Shown here: positions 27,132 through 33,838 of the stretch, piece by piece
Numbering within the stretch: position 1 is the stretch's first letter
Layout of the letters: each line of letters begins with the position of its first letter
From: Didemnitutus sp041906465
GTDB taxonomy: Bacteria; Verrucomicrobiota; Verrucomicrobiia; Opitutales; Opitutaceae
Direction: 5' to 3'
Assembly (NCBI GenBank): GCA_041906465.1
Contig: JAYRJE010000003.1
Coordinates: forward strand, 124,001 to 188,000
DNA: 64,000 bases
Made by a program: the position numbers and the translations under genes
Notes under the pieces: model-generated
Told to the model about the DNA's origin: nothing
The model's database searches: none
Seen by the model: the letters and a program-made list of their open reading frames with translations, nothing else

Positions 27132-28085
27132 ATGAACACACGCTCCCTACTCCTCGCCTTGGTGGTCTCTTTTGTGACCGCTTTTTCGTTTGCGCAGGAA
27201 ACTCCTGCAGTGTCTGAGGAACTTGCTCAGCAAGTCCGTGCGGCCGCTACTTCGAACAACACTCAAGCGCTCGCTCAGCTGGTAGCGGACAATCCGGCAA
27301 TGGCGACGCAGATTGCCACTATCGCGACGACGGCGAATCCGGCGGCGGCCTCTACGGTGGCCGCGACGGTGGCCGCGATTGTTCCCGCCCAAGCCGCCCA
27401 AGTCGCGGCTGCGGTGACCACGGCTGCGCCTGCGCAAGCGGCGGCAGTTGCGGCTACCGTTGCTACCGTGGCGCCCGCCCAAGCCGCCCAAGTCGCGGCT
27501 GCGGTGACCACGGCTGCTCCCGCCCAAGCGGCCGCCGTTGCTGCGACCGTCGCGGCTGCGGTGCCGACCCAGGCGGTTCAAGTCGCCGCTGCCGTGACGA
27601 CGGCTGCCCCGACCGAGGCCGCGGTGGTTGCGGCGGCTGTTGTTAGCGTCGCCCCGGCGCAGGCTGCCGCGGTGGCCTCCTCCGTGGCGGCTGCGGCTCC
27701 CGCTCAGGCGGGCGCGGTGACAGCCGCAGTGAGCGCGGCTGCTCCGGCGGCGTCGGCGCAGGTTGTGGCCGCGGTTGCGACCGCGACGAACACCACCACT
27801 GAGGCGGTTCAAGCCCAGGCGACAGCCAGTGCGGATGCCGGCCAAGCCGCGGCTACTACTGCTGTGTCGGTTGCGACCACGGCGACCTCAACGGCCACCG
27901 CCGCGGTGACGACCGTTTCGACCGTTACCCAAGTTGTGAGCGTTACCACTCCGACTTCCGGGACCGGGACGGGCGGCACCGGTGACTCGGGTAATACCGG
28001 TAACACCGGTAACACGGGTAACACCGGCAACACGACGAACAATACTCCGCTCGACACGTCGACGCGTAGCGGCTCCGGCGAATAA
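27132..28085 (+). CDS. Secreted Ala-rich protein with 15-residue tandem repeats
   Basis: 317 residues, family not recognised. A clear signal peptide (LLLALVVSFVTAFSFAQ) ends near residue 21. From residue 55 to 205 a proline recurs at exactly every fifteenth position, giving eleven units of the form xPAQAAxVAAxVxx made almost only of Ala, Val, Thr, Gln and Pro. A Thr/Ser/Val-rich stretch follows, then a Gly-Asn-Thr run (NTGNTGNTGNTGN, residues 288-300) and a short polar tail. At the DNA level, two 90-base units near 27384-27563 are nearly identical. The product is probably an exported structural or surface protein. A strong terminator follows, so it is likely monocistronic and well expressed. 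Confidence 0.8.
   Translation: MNTRSLLLALVVSFVTAFSFAQETPAVSEELAQQVRAAATSNNTQALAQLVADNPAMATQIATIATTANPAAASTVAATVAAIVPAQAAQVAAAVTTAAPAQAAAVAATVATVAPAQAAQVAAAVTTAAPAQAAAVAATVAAAVPTQAVQVAAAVTTAAPTEAAVVAAAVVSVAPAQAAAVASSVAAAAPAQAGAVTAAVSAAAPAASAQVVAAVATATNTTTEAVQAQATASADAGQAAATTAVSVATTATSTATAAVTTVSTVTQVVSVTTPTSGTGTGGTGDSGNTGNTGNTGNTGNTTNNTPLDTSTRSGSGE
27291..27785 (+). repeat. 45-base (15-codon) tandem repeat array
   Basis: Eleven consecutive 15-codon units within the Ala-rich protein gene, marked by a proline codon every 45 bases. Units pair into 90-base blocks; the blocks starting near 27384 and 27474 share the run AAGCCGCCCAAGTCGCGGCT and more. Slippage or recombination could change copy number. 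Confidence 0.85.
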
Positions 28086-28103
28086 GTTGCCCCACGATTT
28101 TCA

Positions 28104-28133
28104 GGCGCCGACTGCGGTCGGCGCCTTTTTTTT
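28104..28133 (+). terminator. Strong intrinsic terminator of the Ala-rich protein gene
   Basis: Perfect 9-base stem GGCGCCGAC/GTCGGCGCC with loop TGCG, followed by eight T residues, 18 bases after the stop codon. Confidence 0.95.
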
Positions 28134-28198
28134 GCGCTAGAATAATTAGACCCCGCCGCGTTTACCTTCGCCTCGATCTGCGCCACCCACTCTTTCCC

Positions 28199-28606
28199 AT
28201 GCAGAAGTTTCTTCGCCTCGAATTTGTGCCGAGCAACACCGACGCTGCTCTGCTCCTGTTGCGGCTCGCCCTCGGTCTCACCATGGCCCTGCTGCATGGT
28301 TGGGGCAAGCTGAGCAACCTGATCGCGGGCACCTCGAGATTTCCCGACATTCTCGGCATCGGTTCGACGCCTGCGCTCCTCCTGGCCATCGGCGCCGAGT
28401 TTTTCTGTTCGCTGCTGCTGATCGTCGGGCTCTGGACCCGCCTCGCGTCGCTGATGCTGGTGATCACCATGAGCGCGGCGTTCTTCATGGCCCACGGCGC
28501 GAAGCTTTCTGGGCAAGGAAACGGCGAGTTGGCTTTCCTATACCTGATCGGCTACCTCACGTTGCTCGTGGCGGGCGCCGGGAAGTTCAGCGTCGACAGG
28601 AAGTGA
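28199..28606 (+). CDS. DoxX-family membrane protein
   Basis: 135 residues with four hydrophobic segments. Motifs are LLLLRLALGLTMALLHGWGKL, FPDILGIGSTPALLLAIGAEFFCSLLLIVGLWTRLASLMLVITM and GNGELAFLYLIGYLTLLVAGAGKFSVD, the standard DoxX pattern. DoxX proteins are small inner-membrane proteins, some tied to quinone oxidation or redox homeostasis; the actual role here is open. It is on its own between a terminator and the convergent adenylate kinase gene. Confidence 0.93.
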   Translation: MQKFLRLEFVPSNTDAALLLLRLALGLTMALLHGWGKLSNLIAGTSRFPDILGIGSTPALLLAIGAEFFCSLLLIVGLWTRLASLMLVITMSAAFFMAHGAKLSGQGNGELAFLYLIGYLTLLVAGAGKFSVDRK

Positions 28607-28621
28607 AAGGCGTCGCCCGGC

Positions 28622-29374
28622 TCAGCGCTCGAAGTGCGCGGCGAGGGCGATCAAGGTGCGTCCAAACACTTCCTCGGGCACACCGGTCGCAGGCACGTGA
28701 ACGAGCAGGCGTTGCTCGCGATAGTAGGTCAGAAGCGGGGCGGTCGATTCCAGATAGGCCGACTGCCGGACATGCACGGCTCCCGGTAGATCATCCTCCC
28801 GCTGCACCAGGCCGGTGCCGCACGTGTCGCAAATTCCCTCCTGGCGCGGCGGGCGGAGCTGCGTGTGGAAAACAGCTTTGCAGACCGGACAGGTGCGGCG
28901 GCCGCCGATCCGGGCGATCAGATCGGCCTCGGGCAGATCGTAGCTGACGACCGCGTCGATCTGCACGTTTTGGTGTCGGAGCAACACGTCGAGCACCGCA
29001 GCTTGTGGCACCGTGCGCGGAAAACCATCGAGGAGGAACCCGCCGCGGCAGGCGAGGCACCCCAGCCGCTCGCGCACGATCTGGATGACGGTTTCGTCGG
29101 AAACGAGTTCTCCTCGCTTCATGCGATCGATGGCGATCCCCATCGCCGGGGTCAGTTCGCTCGGGCTGGTCGAACGGGCCAGACGGAAAATATCTCCCGT
29201 CGAGAGATGACAGGCGCCGAGCGTAGCGGACAGAAGCGCTGCTTGCGTGCCTTTGCCCACGCCGGGGGCGCCGAGCAAAATGATGCGGCGTGGCTGCACG
29301 ACGTGCGGCAGCGGTGGCTGACACCGTTGTTCCGGACCATGCAACCACGCGGAGCGATCGCGCTGGAGGTTCAT
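28622..29374 (-). CDS. adk: Adenylate kinase-like nucleoside monophosphate kinase (zinc LID type)
   Basis: 250 residues from ATG 29374. The P-loop is GAPGVGKGT (35-43). The NMP-binding region includes LSTGDIFR, and GGFLLDGFPRTVPQA is the adenylate kinase signature near 111-125. The LID domain has four cysteines (162, 165, 182, 185; CPVC and CDTC), the zinc-binding form, followed by QREDD. The enzyme interconverts ATP+AMP and 2 ADP in the cytoplasm. The open frame reaches 102 codons further upstream but that stretch is low-complexity Arg-rich sequence and is rejected. The 27-residue leader before the core is longer than usual, so the true start could be nearer. Confidence 0.9.
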   Translation of the reverse strand: MNLQRDRSAWLHGPEQRCQPPLPHVVQPRRIILLGAPGVGKGTQAALLSATLGACHLSTGDIFRLARSTSPSELTPAMGIAIDRMKRGELVSDETVIQIVRERLGCLACRGGFLLDGFPRTVPQAAVLDVLLRHQNVQIDAVVSYDLPEADLIARIGGRRTCPVCKAVFHTQLRPPRQEGICDTCGTGLVQREDDLPGAVHVRQSAYLESTAPLLTYYREQRLLVHVPATGVPEEVFGRTLIALAAHFER

Positions 29375-29525
29375 GACGTGAACGGGATTTCCGCCGGCAG
29401 TATGCGCCCGATCCCTGGTCCAAGCTGGGCTCAAGTTGCGCAATGCTGGGCGCGGGTTGCGCGCTGTGACACATCTGTGACTAACCCTCCCGGCAGTCGC
29501 ACCGATACGAGGGAGCACGTTCCTC

Positions 29526-29789
29526 ATGGCACAAATCGATCCAGTTCTTGTGCGGCAAATGCCGCGGATTGAACAAATCATCCGCGATGAGACCTGGTAT
29601 GAAGGTGAGCGTCGCGGATGCCCGGTGACGGCTGACGACCCCATCGTTCGCGAGCACGTGTGCGAGGTTGTCCTGCGCATCGGCGCCGAGTTGCGCGCGG
29701 CAATACTGGCTGACTTGGCGCGTCGGCCGCCAGCGCCCAGAGCGCTGCCTATCGTGGATGCCGGATCCGAGCACGGACACGCCGCCTGA
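29526..29789 (+). CDS. Small conserved-looking protein of unknown function
   Basis: 87 residues. The central part (IEQIIRDETWYEGERRGCPVTADDPIVREHVCEVVLRIGAELRAAI) is balanced in composition, unlike frame shadows nearby. The phrase ETWYEGERRGCPV is one I associate with small uncharacterised bacterial proteins. A purine-rich GGGAG lies about 9-13 bases before the ATG. It has no signal peptide or membrane helix. It is divergent from adk, and its 3' end runs toward korB with a bidirectional terminator between them. Confidence 0.7.
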   Translation: MAQIDPVLVRQMPRIEQIIRDETWYEGERRGCPVTADDPIVREHVCEVVLRIGAELRAAILADLARRPPAPRALPIVDAGSEHGHAA

Positions 29790-29817
29790 TGCGGTCGAGG
29801 CGCGGCCGAAAAAATGG

Positions 29818-29856
29818 AAGAGCCGGCGGTGCTCGCAAGCAGTCGCCGGCTCTTTT
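29818..29856. terminator. Bidirectional terminator between the small protein gene and korB
   Basis: Perfect 11-base stem AAGAGCCGGCG/CGCCGGCTCTT with a 15-base loop. It is followed by two more T on the plus strand (TTTT in all) and, on the minus strand, by a T-rich run (from the AAAAAA at 29809-29814). Confidence 0.85.
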
Positions 29857-29879
29857 GGGTGTAACTGAGTGCAAAACGG

Positions 29880-30845
29880 TCAGCGCATCTTCGCGAACGT
29901 GCCCTCGAGGAGCTGGAGCGCGGAAGCGCCCTTGGTCTTTTCGCGCGTGCGGTTGATGAGGTCGCGTTCGAGCTGGTTCTTCGTCGGGCGCTTCACCTCG
30001 TAGAACACGCCGAAGTAGCCGGGCGCGTCGGCGAGGGCGAGTTTCATGGCGGAGAACTCGTCGGTCGGGTCGTGGCGCGCCGCGTCTTCGGGCGTGCCGT
30101 CGTTCTTCTTGAGATCGATGAGCTGCCACTTGCCGCCCTTGCGCGGGTTGGCGCTGTCGAAGGCGCCTTCGTTGAACTCGACACACTCGGAGAGGATCTC
30201 GACGACCGAAAAGCCGTCGTGCTGTGCGGCGCGGTGCATCATCTCGATCATGTGATTGACCTGCGTCGCGTGCGAGCGGGCGACGAACGTCGCGCCGGCG
30301 GTGAGCAGCGTCTTCATCGGGTTCACCGGCTGCTCCATCGCGCCCCACGGGTCGGTCTTCGACTTGAAGCCGATGGGCGAGGTGGGCGAGGTCTGCTTCT
30401 TGGTCAGACCGTAGACGGAGTTGTCCATGATGACGTAGGTCATCTTGGTGTTCTTGCGCGCGGCGTGGAACAGGTGGTTGCCGCCGATCGAGAAACCGTC
30501 GCCGTCGCCACCGAAGGCGAAGACGTGCAGGTCGTCGCGGCCGAGCGAGATCGCGGCGGCGAACGGCAGCGAGCGGCCGTGGATGAAGTGGCCGCCGTGG
30601 CTGTTGACGAAATACGGGAAGCGCGACGAGCAGCCGATGCCGGCGAATGTCACGATGCTTTCCTGCGGGTAATTCAGCTTTTCGAGGACCTTGTAGAACG
30701 AGGCCAACACGGCGAAGTCGCCGCAGCCGGGGCACCACGTCGGGTGATCGGACACGAGCGTTTTCTTGGCGAGCGGAGCGCGGCCCGGGCCGCCGGCAGC
30801 GGGCACTTCGACGGGCGGGGTGGCGAGGGTAGATTCGGAACTCAT
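29880..30845 (-). CDS. korB: 2-oxoacid:ferredoxin oxidoreductase, beta subunit
   Basis: 321 residues. HPTWCPGCGDFAVL carries the conserved Cys pair near the N-terminus. The thiamine-diphosphate motif GDGDGFSIGGNH lies near residue 115-125, and MDNSVYGLTKKQTSPTS is the family fingerprint. With the alpha subunit 13 bases upstream it oxidatively decarboxylates a 2-oxoacid (2-oxoglutarate or pyruvate) to the acyl-CoA and reduces ferredoxin. Only two genes are present, as in the two-subunit KorAB enzymes that lack a built-in ferredoxin domain. Substrate is inferred from overall similarity to KorAB. Confidence 0.93.
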   Translation of the reverse strand: MSSESTLATPPVEVPAAGGPGRAPLAKKTLVSDHPTWCPGCGDFAVLASFYKVLEKLNYPQESIVTFAGIGCSSRFPYFVNSHGGHFIHGRSLPFAAAISLGRDDLHVFAFGGDGDGFSIGGNHLFHAARKNTKMTYVIMDNSVYGLTKKQTSPTSPIGFKSKTDPWGAMEQPVNPMKTLLTAGATFVARSHATQVNHMIEMMHRAAQHDGFSVVEILSECVEFNEGAFDSANPRKGGKWQLIDLKKNDGTPEDAARHDPTDEFSAMKLALADAPGYFGVFYEVKRPTKNQLERDLINRTREKTKGASALQLLEGTFAKMR

Positions 30846-30858
30846 GGCGTGGAAAGGG

Positions 30859-32697
30859 TCAGGCTTGGAGGTGCTTTTGGACGCCCGCGACGATCTCGCG
30901 GACCTTGAACGTCAGGCCGTCGGTCTTGCAGACGCTGACGATGCCGGGATTGGCGAATGCGCCGCGCAGGAGCATCGCGAGCTGGCCGTAGCCGTGCAGA
31001 CCCTCGTCGTTGATTTCGCACACGACGATTTTCTTGTAGCGCGCAAAAATCTCCGGGAGGCCCGGTGCGAACGGCGCGAGGTGGCGCAGGTGAAGTTGGC
31101 CGATCCTGATCGGCTTCTCGCCTTTGCGCAGCTGATTCACGGCCTCGCGAATGGGACCGAACGTCGAGCACCAGCCGACGACGAGCACGTCGCCCTCTTG
31201 ATCGCCGTAGATTTCGTGCGCGGGCAGGGTCTTCGCGACGGCTTTGATCTTCTCGCGGCGGCGCGCGTTCATCTTCGCGTGCACGACCGGGCTGCCGGAC
31301 GGATGGCCGGCCTCATCGTGCTCGAGACCGGTGACGGTCGGGTATTTGCCCGAGAGCATGCGCGTGCCGGGCGGCACGTGACGCGGCCATTTCTCGAGCG
31401 GGTAAGGCTTGTAGTCGACCGGGGCGGGCGTGAGGTCGAGCACGGGCTCTTTGACGATGGCCTTCAGGTCGGGCTCTTCGAACGCCTCGATGCGCGTCGC
31501 GAGCGCTTGGTCGGTGAGAATGATGACGGGCGTGGAGAACTCCTTCGCGATCCGCGCGGCTTCCATCGCGATGTAGAAGCAGTCCTCGACGTCCTTCGGT
31601 GCGAGCACGACGCGCGGCGTGTCGCCGTGCGAGCCGTAGAGTGCCTGGAGGAGGTCGGATTGCTCGACACTCGTCGGCATGCCCGTGGACGGGCCGCCGC
31701 GTTGGACGTTGATGCAGATGAGCGGAATTTCCGCCATGCTGCCCCAGCCGAGCGCTTCCATCTTGAGCGAGAGGCCCGGACCGGAGCTGCCCGTGACGGA
31801 GAGGTGACCGGAGTAGGCGAAACCCAGCGCGTGCGAGACGGCAGCGATCTCGTCCTCGGCTTGCACGAACAGGCCGCCGTATTTCGGCAGCTCCGTGCGG
31901 AGGATTTCCATGATCGAGGACCACGGCGTGATCGGATACGCGGCGCCGTAGCGGACGCCGGCGGCGAGCAGGCCGTAAACCATCGCGGTGTTGCCGTCCA
32001 TCGTGACGGCGGGGCGCGTGGTCTTTTCGCCGCTCGAGGTGGTGTTGGCGAAACGGTAGAGGTGGCCGATGAGGTTCTCGACCGGGTGCGCGTAACCGGC
32101 GTCGAACGCCAGCATGGCGTTGCGCACGGCTTCGTCGCCGCGGCCGCCGAGACGCTCCTTGATGAGCTGCGAGAGCTTCGGCACGTCGAGGTCGAAGATG
32201 CGCGCGATCAGGCCGAGCACGAAAATGTTTTTGCCCTTGTCCTTGCCGGTGCCGCCCACGGCTTCGACGGTCGCCGAGGTGATCGGGATGCCGACGTTGG
32301 TGAAGCGGCGGTCTTCCGCGTTCGGCTTCACGTGGTCGCTGTCGTAGATCAGCACGCCGCCGGGGCGCAGCGCGCCGATGTGCGACTCGTAGCTGTGTTG
32401 GTAGAACGCGACGAGGAAGTCGGCTTGGTCGCCGGACGACAGGATGTCGCCAGTGCCCATGCGGACCTGGAAGATCGACGGGCCGCCCGAAATCGTGGCG
32501 GGGATCGTCATGTAGGTCATCACGTCCTGGTCGCTGCGACCGGCGAGGCGCGCGAGGAAACCGCCGACGGACTGGATGCCGTCCTGCGAGTTGCCCGCGA
32601 GCCGGATGACTACGTCGGGAATGGTGGTGATGGCGGGCGACGAAGCGCTAGCGCTTCCGGGGTTGCCGCCCGGCGTGGACGAGTTGGGGCTAACCAT
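30859..32697 (-). CDS. korA: 2-oxoacid:ferredoxin oxidoreductase, alpha subunit (gamma-alpha fusion)
   Basis: 612 residues. The N-terminal gamma domain starts at about residue 30 (VVIRLAGNSQDGIQSVGGFLARLAGR) and extends to about 190. The alpha domain follows with GNTAMVYGLLAAGVRYGAAYPITPWSSIMEIL, EDEIAAVSHALGFAYSGHLSVTGSSGPGLSLKMEALGWG and PTSVEQSDLLQALYGSHGD. The C-terminal third includes KIVVCEINDEGLHGYGQLAMLLR, the CoA-side domain. First gene of the korAB pair. A near-perfect palindrome sits 66-87 bases before the start and may control it. Confidence 0.94.
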   Translation of the reverse strand: MVSPNSSTPGGNPGSASASSPAITTIPDVVIRLAGNSQDGIQSVGGFLARLAGRSDQDVMTYMTIPATISGGPSIFQVRMGTGDILSSGDQADFLVAFYQHSYESHIGALRPGGVLIYDSDHVKPNAEDRRFTNVGIPITSATVEAVGGTGKDKGKNIFVLGLIARIFDLDVPKLSQLIKERLGGRGDEAVRNAMLAFDAGYAHPVENLIGHLYRFANTTSSGEKTTRPAVTMDGNTAMVYGLLAAGVRYGAAYPITPWSSIMEILRTELPKYGGLFVQAEDEIAAVSHALGFAYSGHLSVTGSSGPGLSLKMEALGWGSMAEIPLICINVQRGGPSTGMPTSVEQSDLLQALYGSHGDTPRVVLAPKDVEDCFYIAMEAARIAKEFSTPVIILTDQALATRIEAFEEPDLKAIVKEPVLDLTPAPVDYKPYPLEKWPRHVPPGTRMLSGKYPTVTGLEHDEAGHPSGSPVVHAKMNARRREKIKAVAKTLPAHEIYGDQEGDVLVVGWCSTFGPIREAVNQLRKGEKPIRIGQLHLRHLAPFAPGLPEIFARYKKIVVCEINDEGLHGYGQLAMLLRGAFANPGIVSVCKTDGLTFKVREIVAGVQKHLQA

Positions 32698-32762
32698 AGG
32701 TAGATGGACAAAAGATGCCCGTCCTCTGCCGAAGCGTCATCCCAAGACTTGGCCATCCCTAT

Positions 32763-32784
32763 GCATTATTTGGCCAAATTATGC
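32763..32784. promoter_or_regulatory. 22-base near-perfect palindrome upstream of korAB
   Basis: A spacer-free inverted repeat centred on TTTGGCCAAA, running out to GCAT and ATGC at the ends, with one mismatched pair. It is 66 bases from the korA start on the minus strand and about 100 bases from the plus-strand gene at 32884. AT-rich and without a T-run, it looks like a dimeric repressor or activator site. A related half-site TTGGCCA is at 32750-32756. Confidence 0.55.
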
Positions 32785-32883
32785 GCGGTGTGCCGGGCAT
32801 CAGATTCATGCGACGGCCCCAGCGGCGGAATTGGCGGACCGCTCGGGAGTTGCCAAGTAAGCGGTCTCCGGTGAGATGAGCGC

Positions 32884-33834
32884 GTGTTTCGTCGCTGGTT
32901 TTCTGCCTTCGCCAGATTCGCGCTTCTTGTCATCGCGGCGCAAGCGATCGAGCCTCCGCAAGCGACGACTTTGCAGCGGCTGGCGCCAGAGTTGACCTTG
33001 CCGGAAAACGTCGAGGCTCTGAAACGAGCCGGCGTGCCGAGCGCTGAGATCGATCAGCTGCTGGCGCACGCGCTGCATTGGTGGGATGACGCCGGGCCTG
33101 ACCTCAAGTGGCTCCCGTCGGAGAAGGTGCCGAGTGTGCGCGCCGCCGAGCGACAAATGCTCTGCCTGCGCCGCGAACTCTGGCGCGATCGCCTGCTCGG
33201 CGCGGTGTCCGAAGCGGATGCCACCGAGCTGAAGCGCAGCGGGCGACATGCGCTGCGCGTGCGGCTGGCGGAAATTCTGACGGCCGAGGAACTCGCCGCC
33301 TACGAACTCCGCGCCACGCCCGAGAGCGCGAAGGTGCTCGAGTGGTCACACGGCTTGGGTTTGGCGGATGAAACGCTGCTCTGGCTCGCCGAAGCCGAGG
33401 GCGAGCGGCGCCGCATCCAGAGCCGGAAATTTGTGCACGAGGGACGCGGCATCACGTCGGCGTCCGATAGCGCGGCGGGCGAACTCGCACGCATTCGCAC
33501 GGCGCTGCTGGCGCTCAACGGTCCGACGGCCGCGACTTACCTGGCGCGTGCGGATCGCGCGTTTTCCGCGTGGGAACGCGATTTGCGTGAAGACCTGGGC
33601 TTCGCGTCCGAAGTGGCGCTGCGCCTCTACGCGTGGCGGTGCGAGTTCCGCCTCGCGGCGACCGAGCTGCACGAGAATCGATCCATCCCCGTTTCGCAGG
33701 AGCGCGCGGGCCGGCAGCAGCTGCGCGCGGAGTTGCGCGCCAAGATCGAGGCGCTCCTCGGCCCGGAGCTGTTCGCGCGCTACTTCGCTCATGAACTCGG
33801 CCGGTGGTTGAGCGACGATTCCACGAAGTTCTGA
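32884..33834 (+). CDS. Hypothetical secreted helical protein
   Basis: 316 residues, no family recognised. A GTG start follows GGTGAG at 32870-32875; the ATG at 32876 is out of frame. The first 20 residues (FSAFARFALLVIAAQA) look like a short signal peptide. The rest is charged and helical with repeated Leu/Arg/Glu. Segments such as LAEILTAEELAAYELRATPES resemble the folding-stress-type helical proteins that are common near sigma factors in this lineage. It converges on the ADOP permease gene, whose stop is 5 bases away. Confidence 0.7.
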   Translation: MFRRWFSAFARFALLVIAAQAIEPPQATTLQRLAPELTLPENVEALKRAGVPSAEIDQLLAHALHWWDDAGPDLKWLPSEKVPSVRAAERQMLCLRRELWRDRLLGAVSEADATELKRSGRHALRVRLAEILTAEELAAYELRATPESAKVLEWSHGLGLADETLLWLAEAEGERRRIQSRKFVHEGRGITSASDSAAGELARIRTALLALNGPTAATYLARADRAFSAWERDLREDLGFASEVALRLYAWRCEFRLAATELHENRSIPVSQERAGRQQLRAELRAKIEALLGPELFARYFAHELGRWLSDDSTKF

Positions 33835-33838
33835 GCCG

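Noticed and set aside
29375..29680. N-terminal extension of the adenylate kinase-like protein
   Set aside because: The extra 102 residues are Arg/Ser/Thr-rich, and overlap the small plus-strand gene and its promoter area.
30766..32703. A 645-codon plus-strand frame
   Set aside because: Antisense to korA and the start of korB, which carry all expected motifs.
32876..32878. ATG just upstream of the hypothetical gene at 32884
   Set aside because: It is out of frame with the long open frame; the GTG at 32884 is in frame and has a purine-rich site before it.
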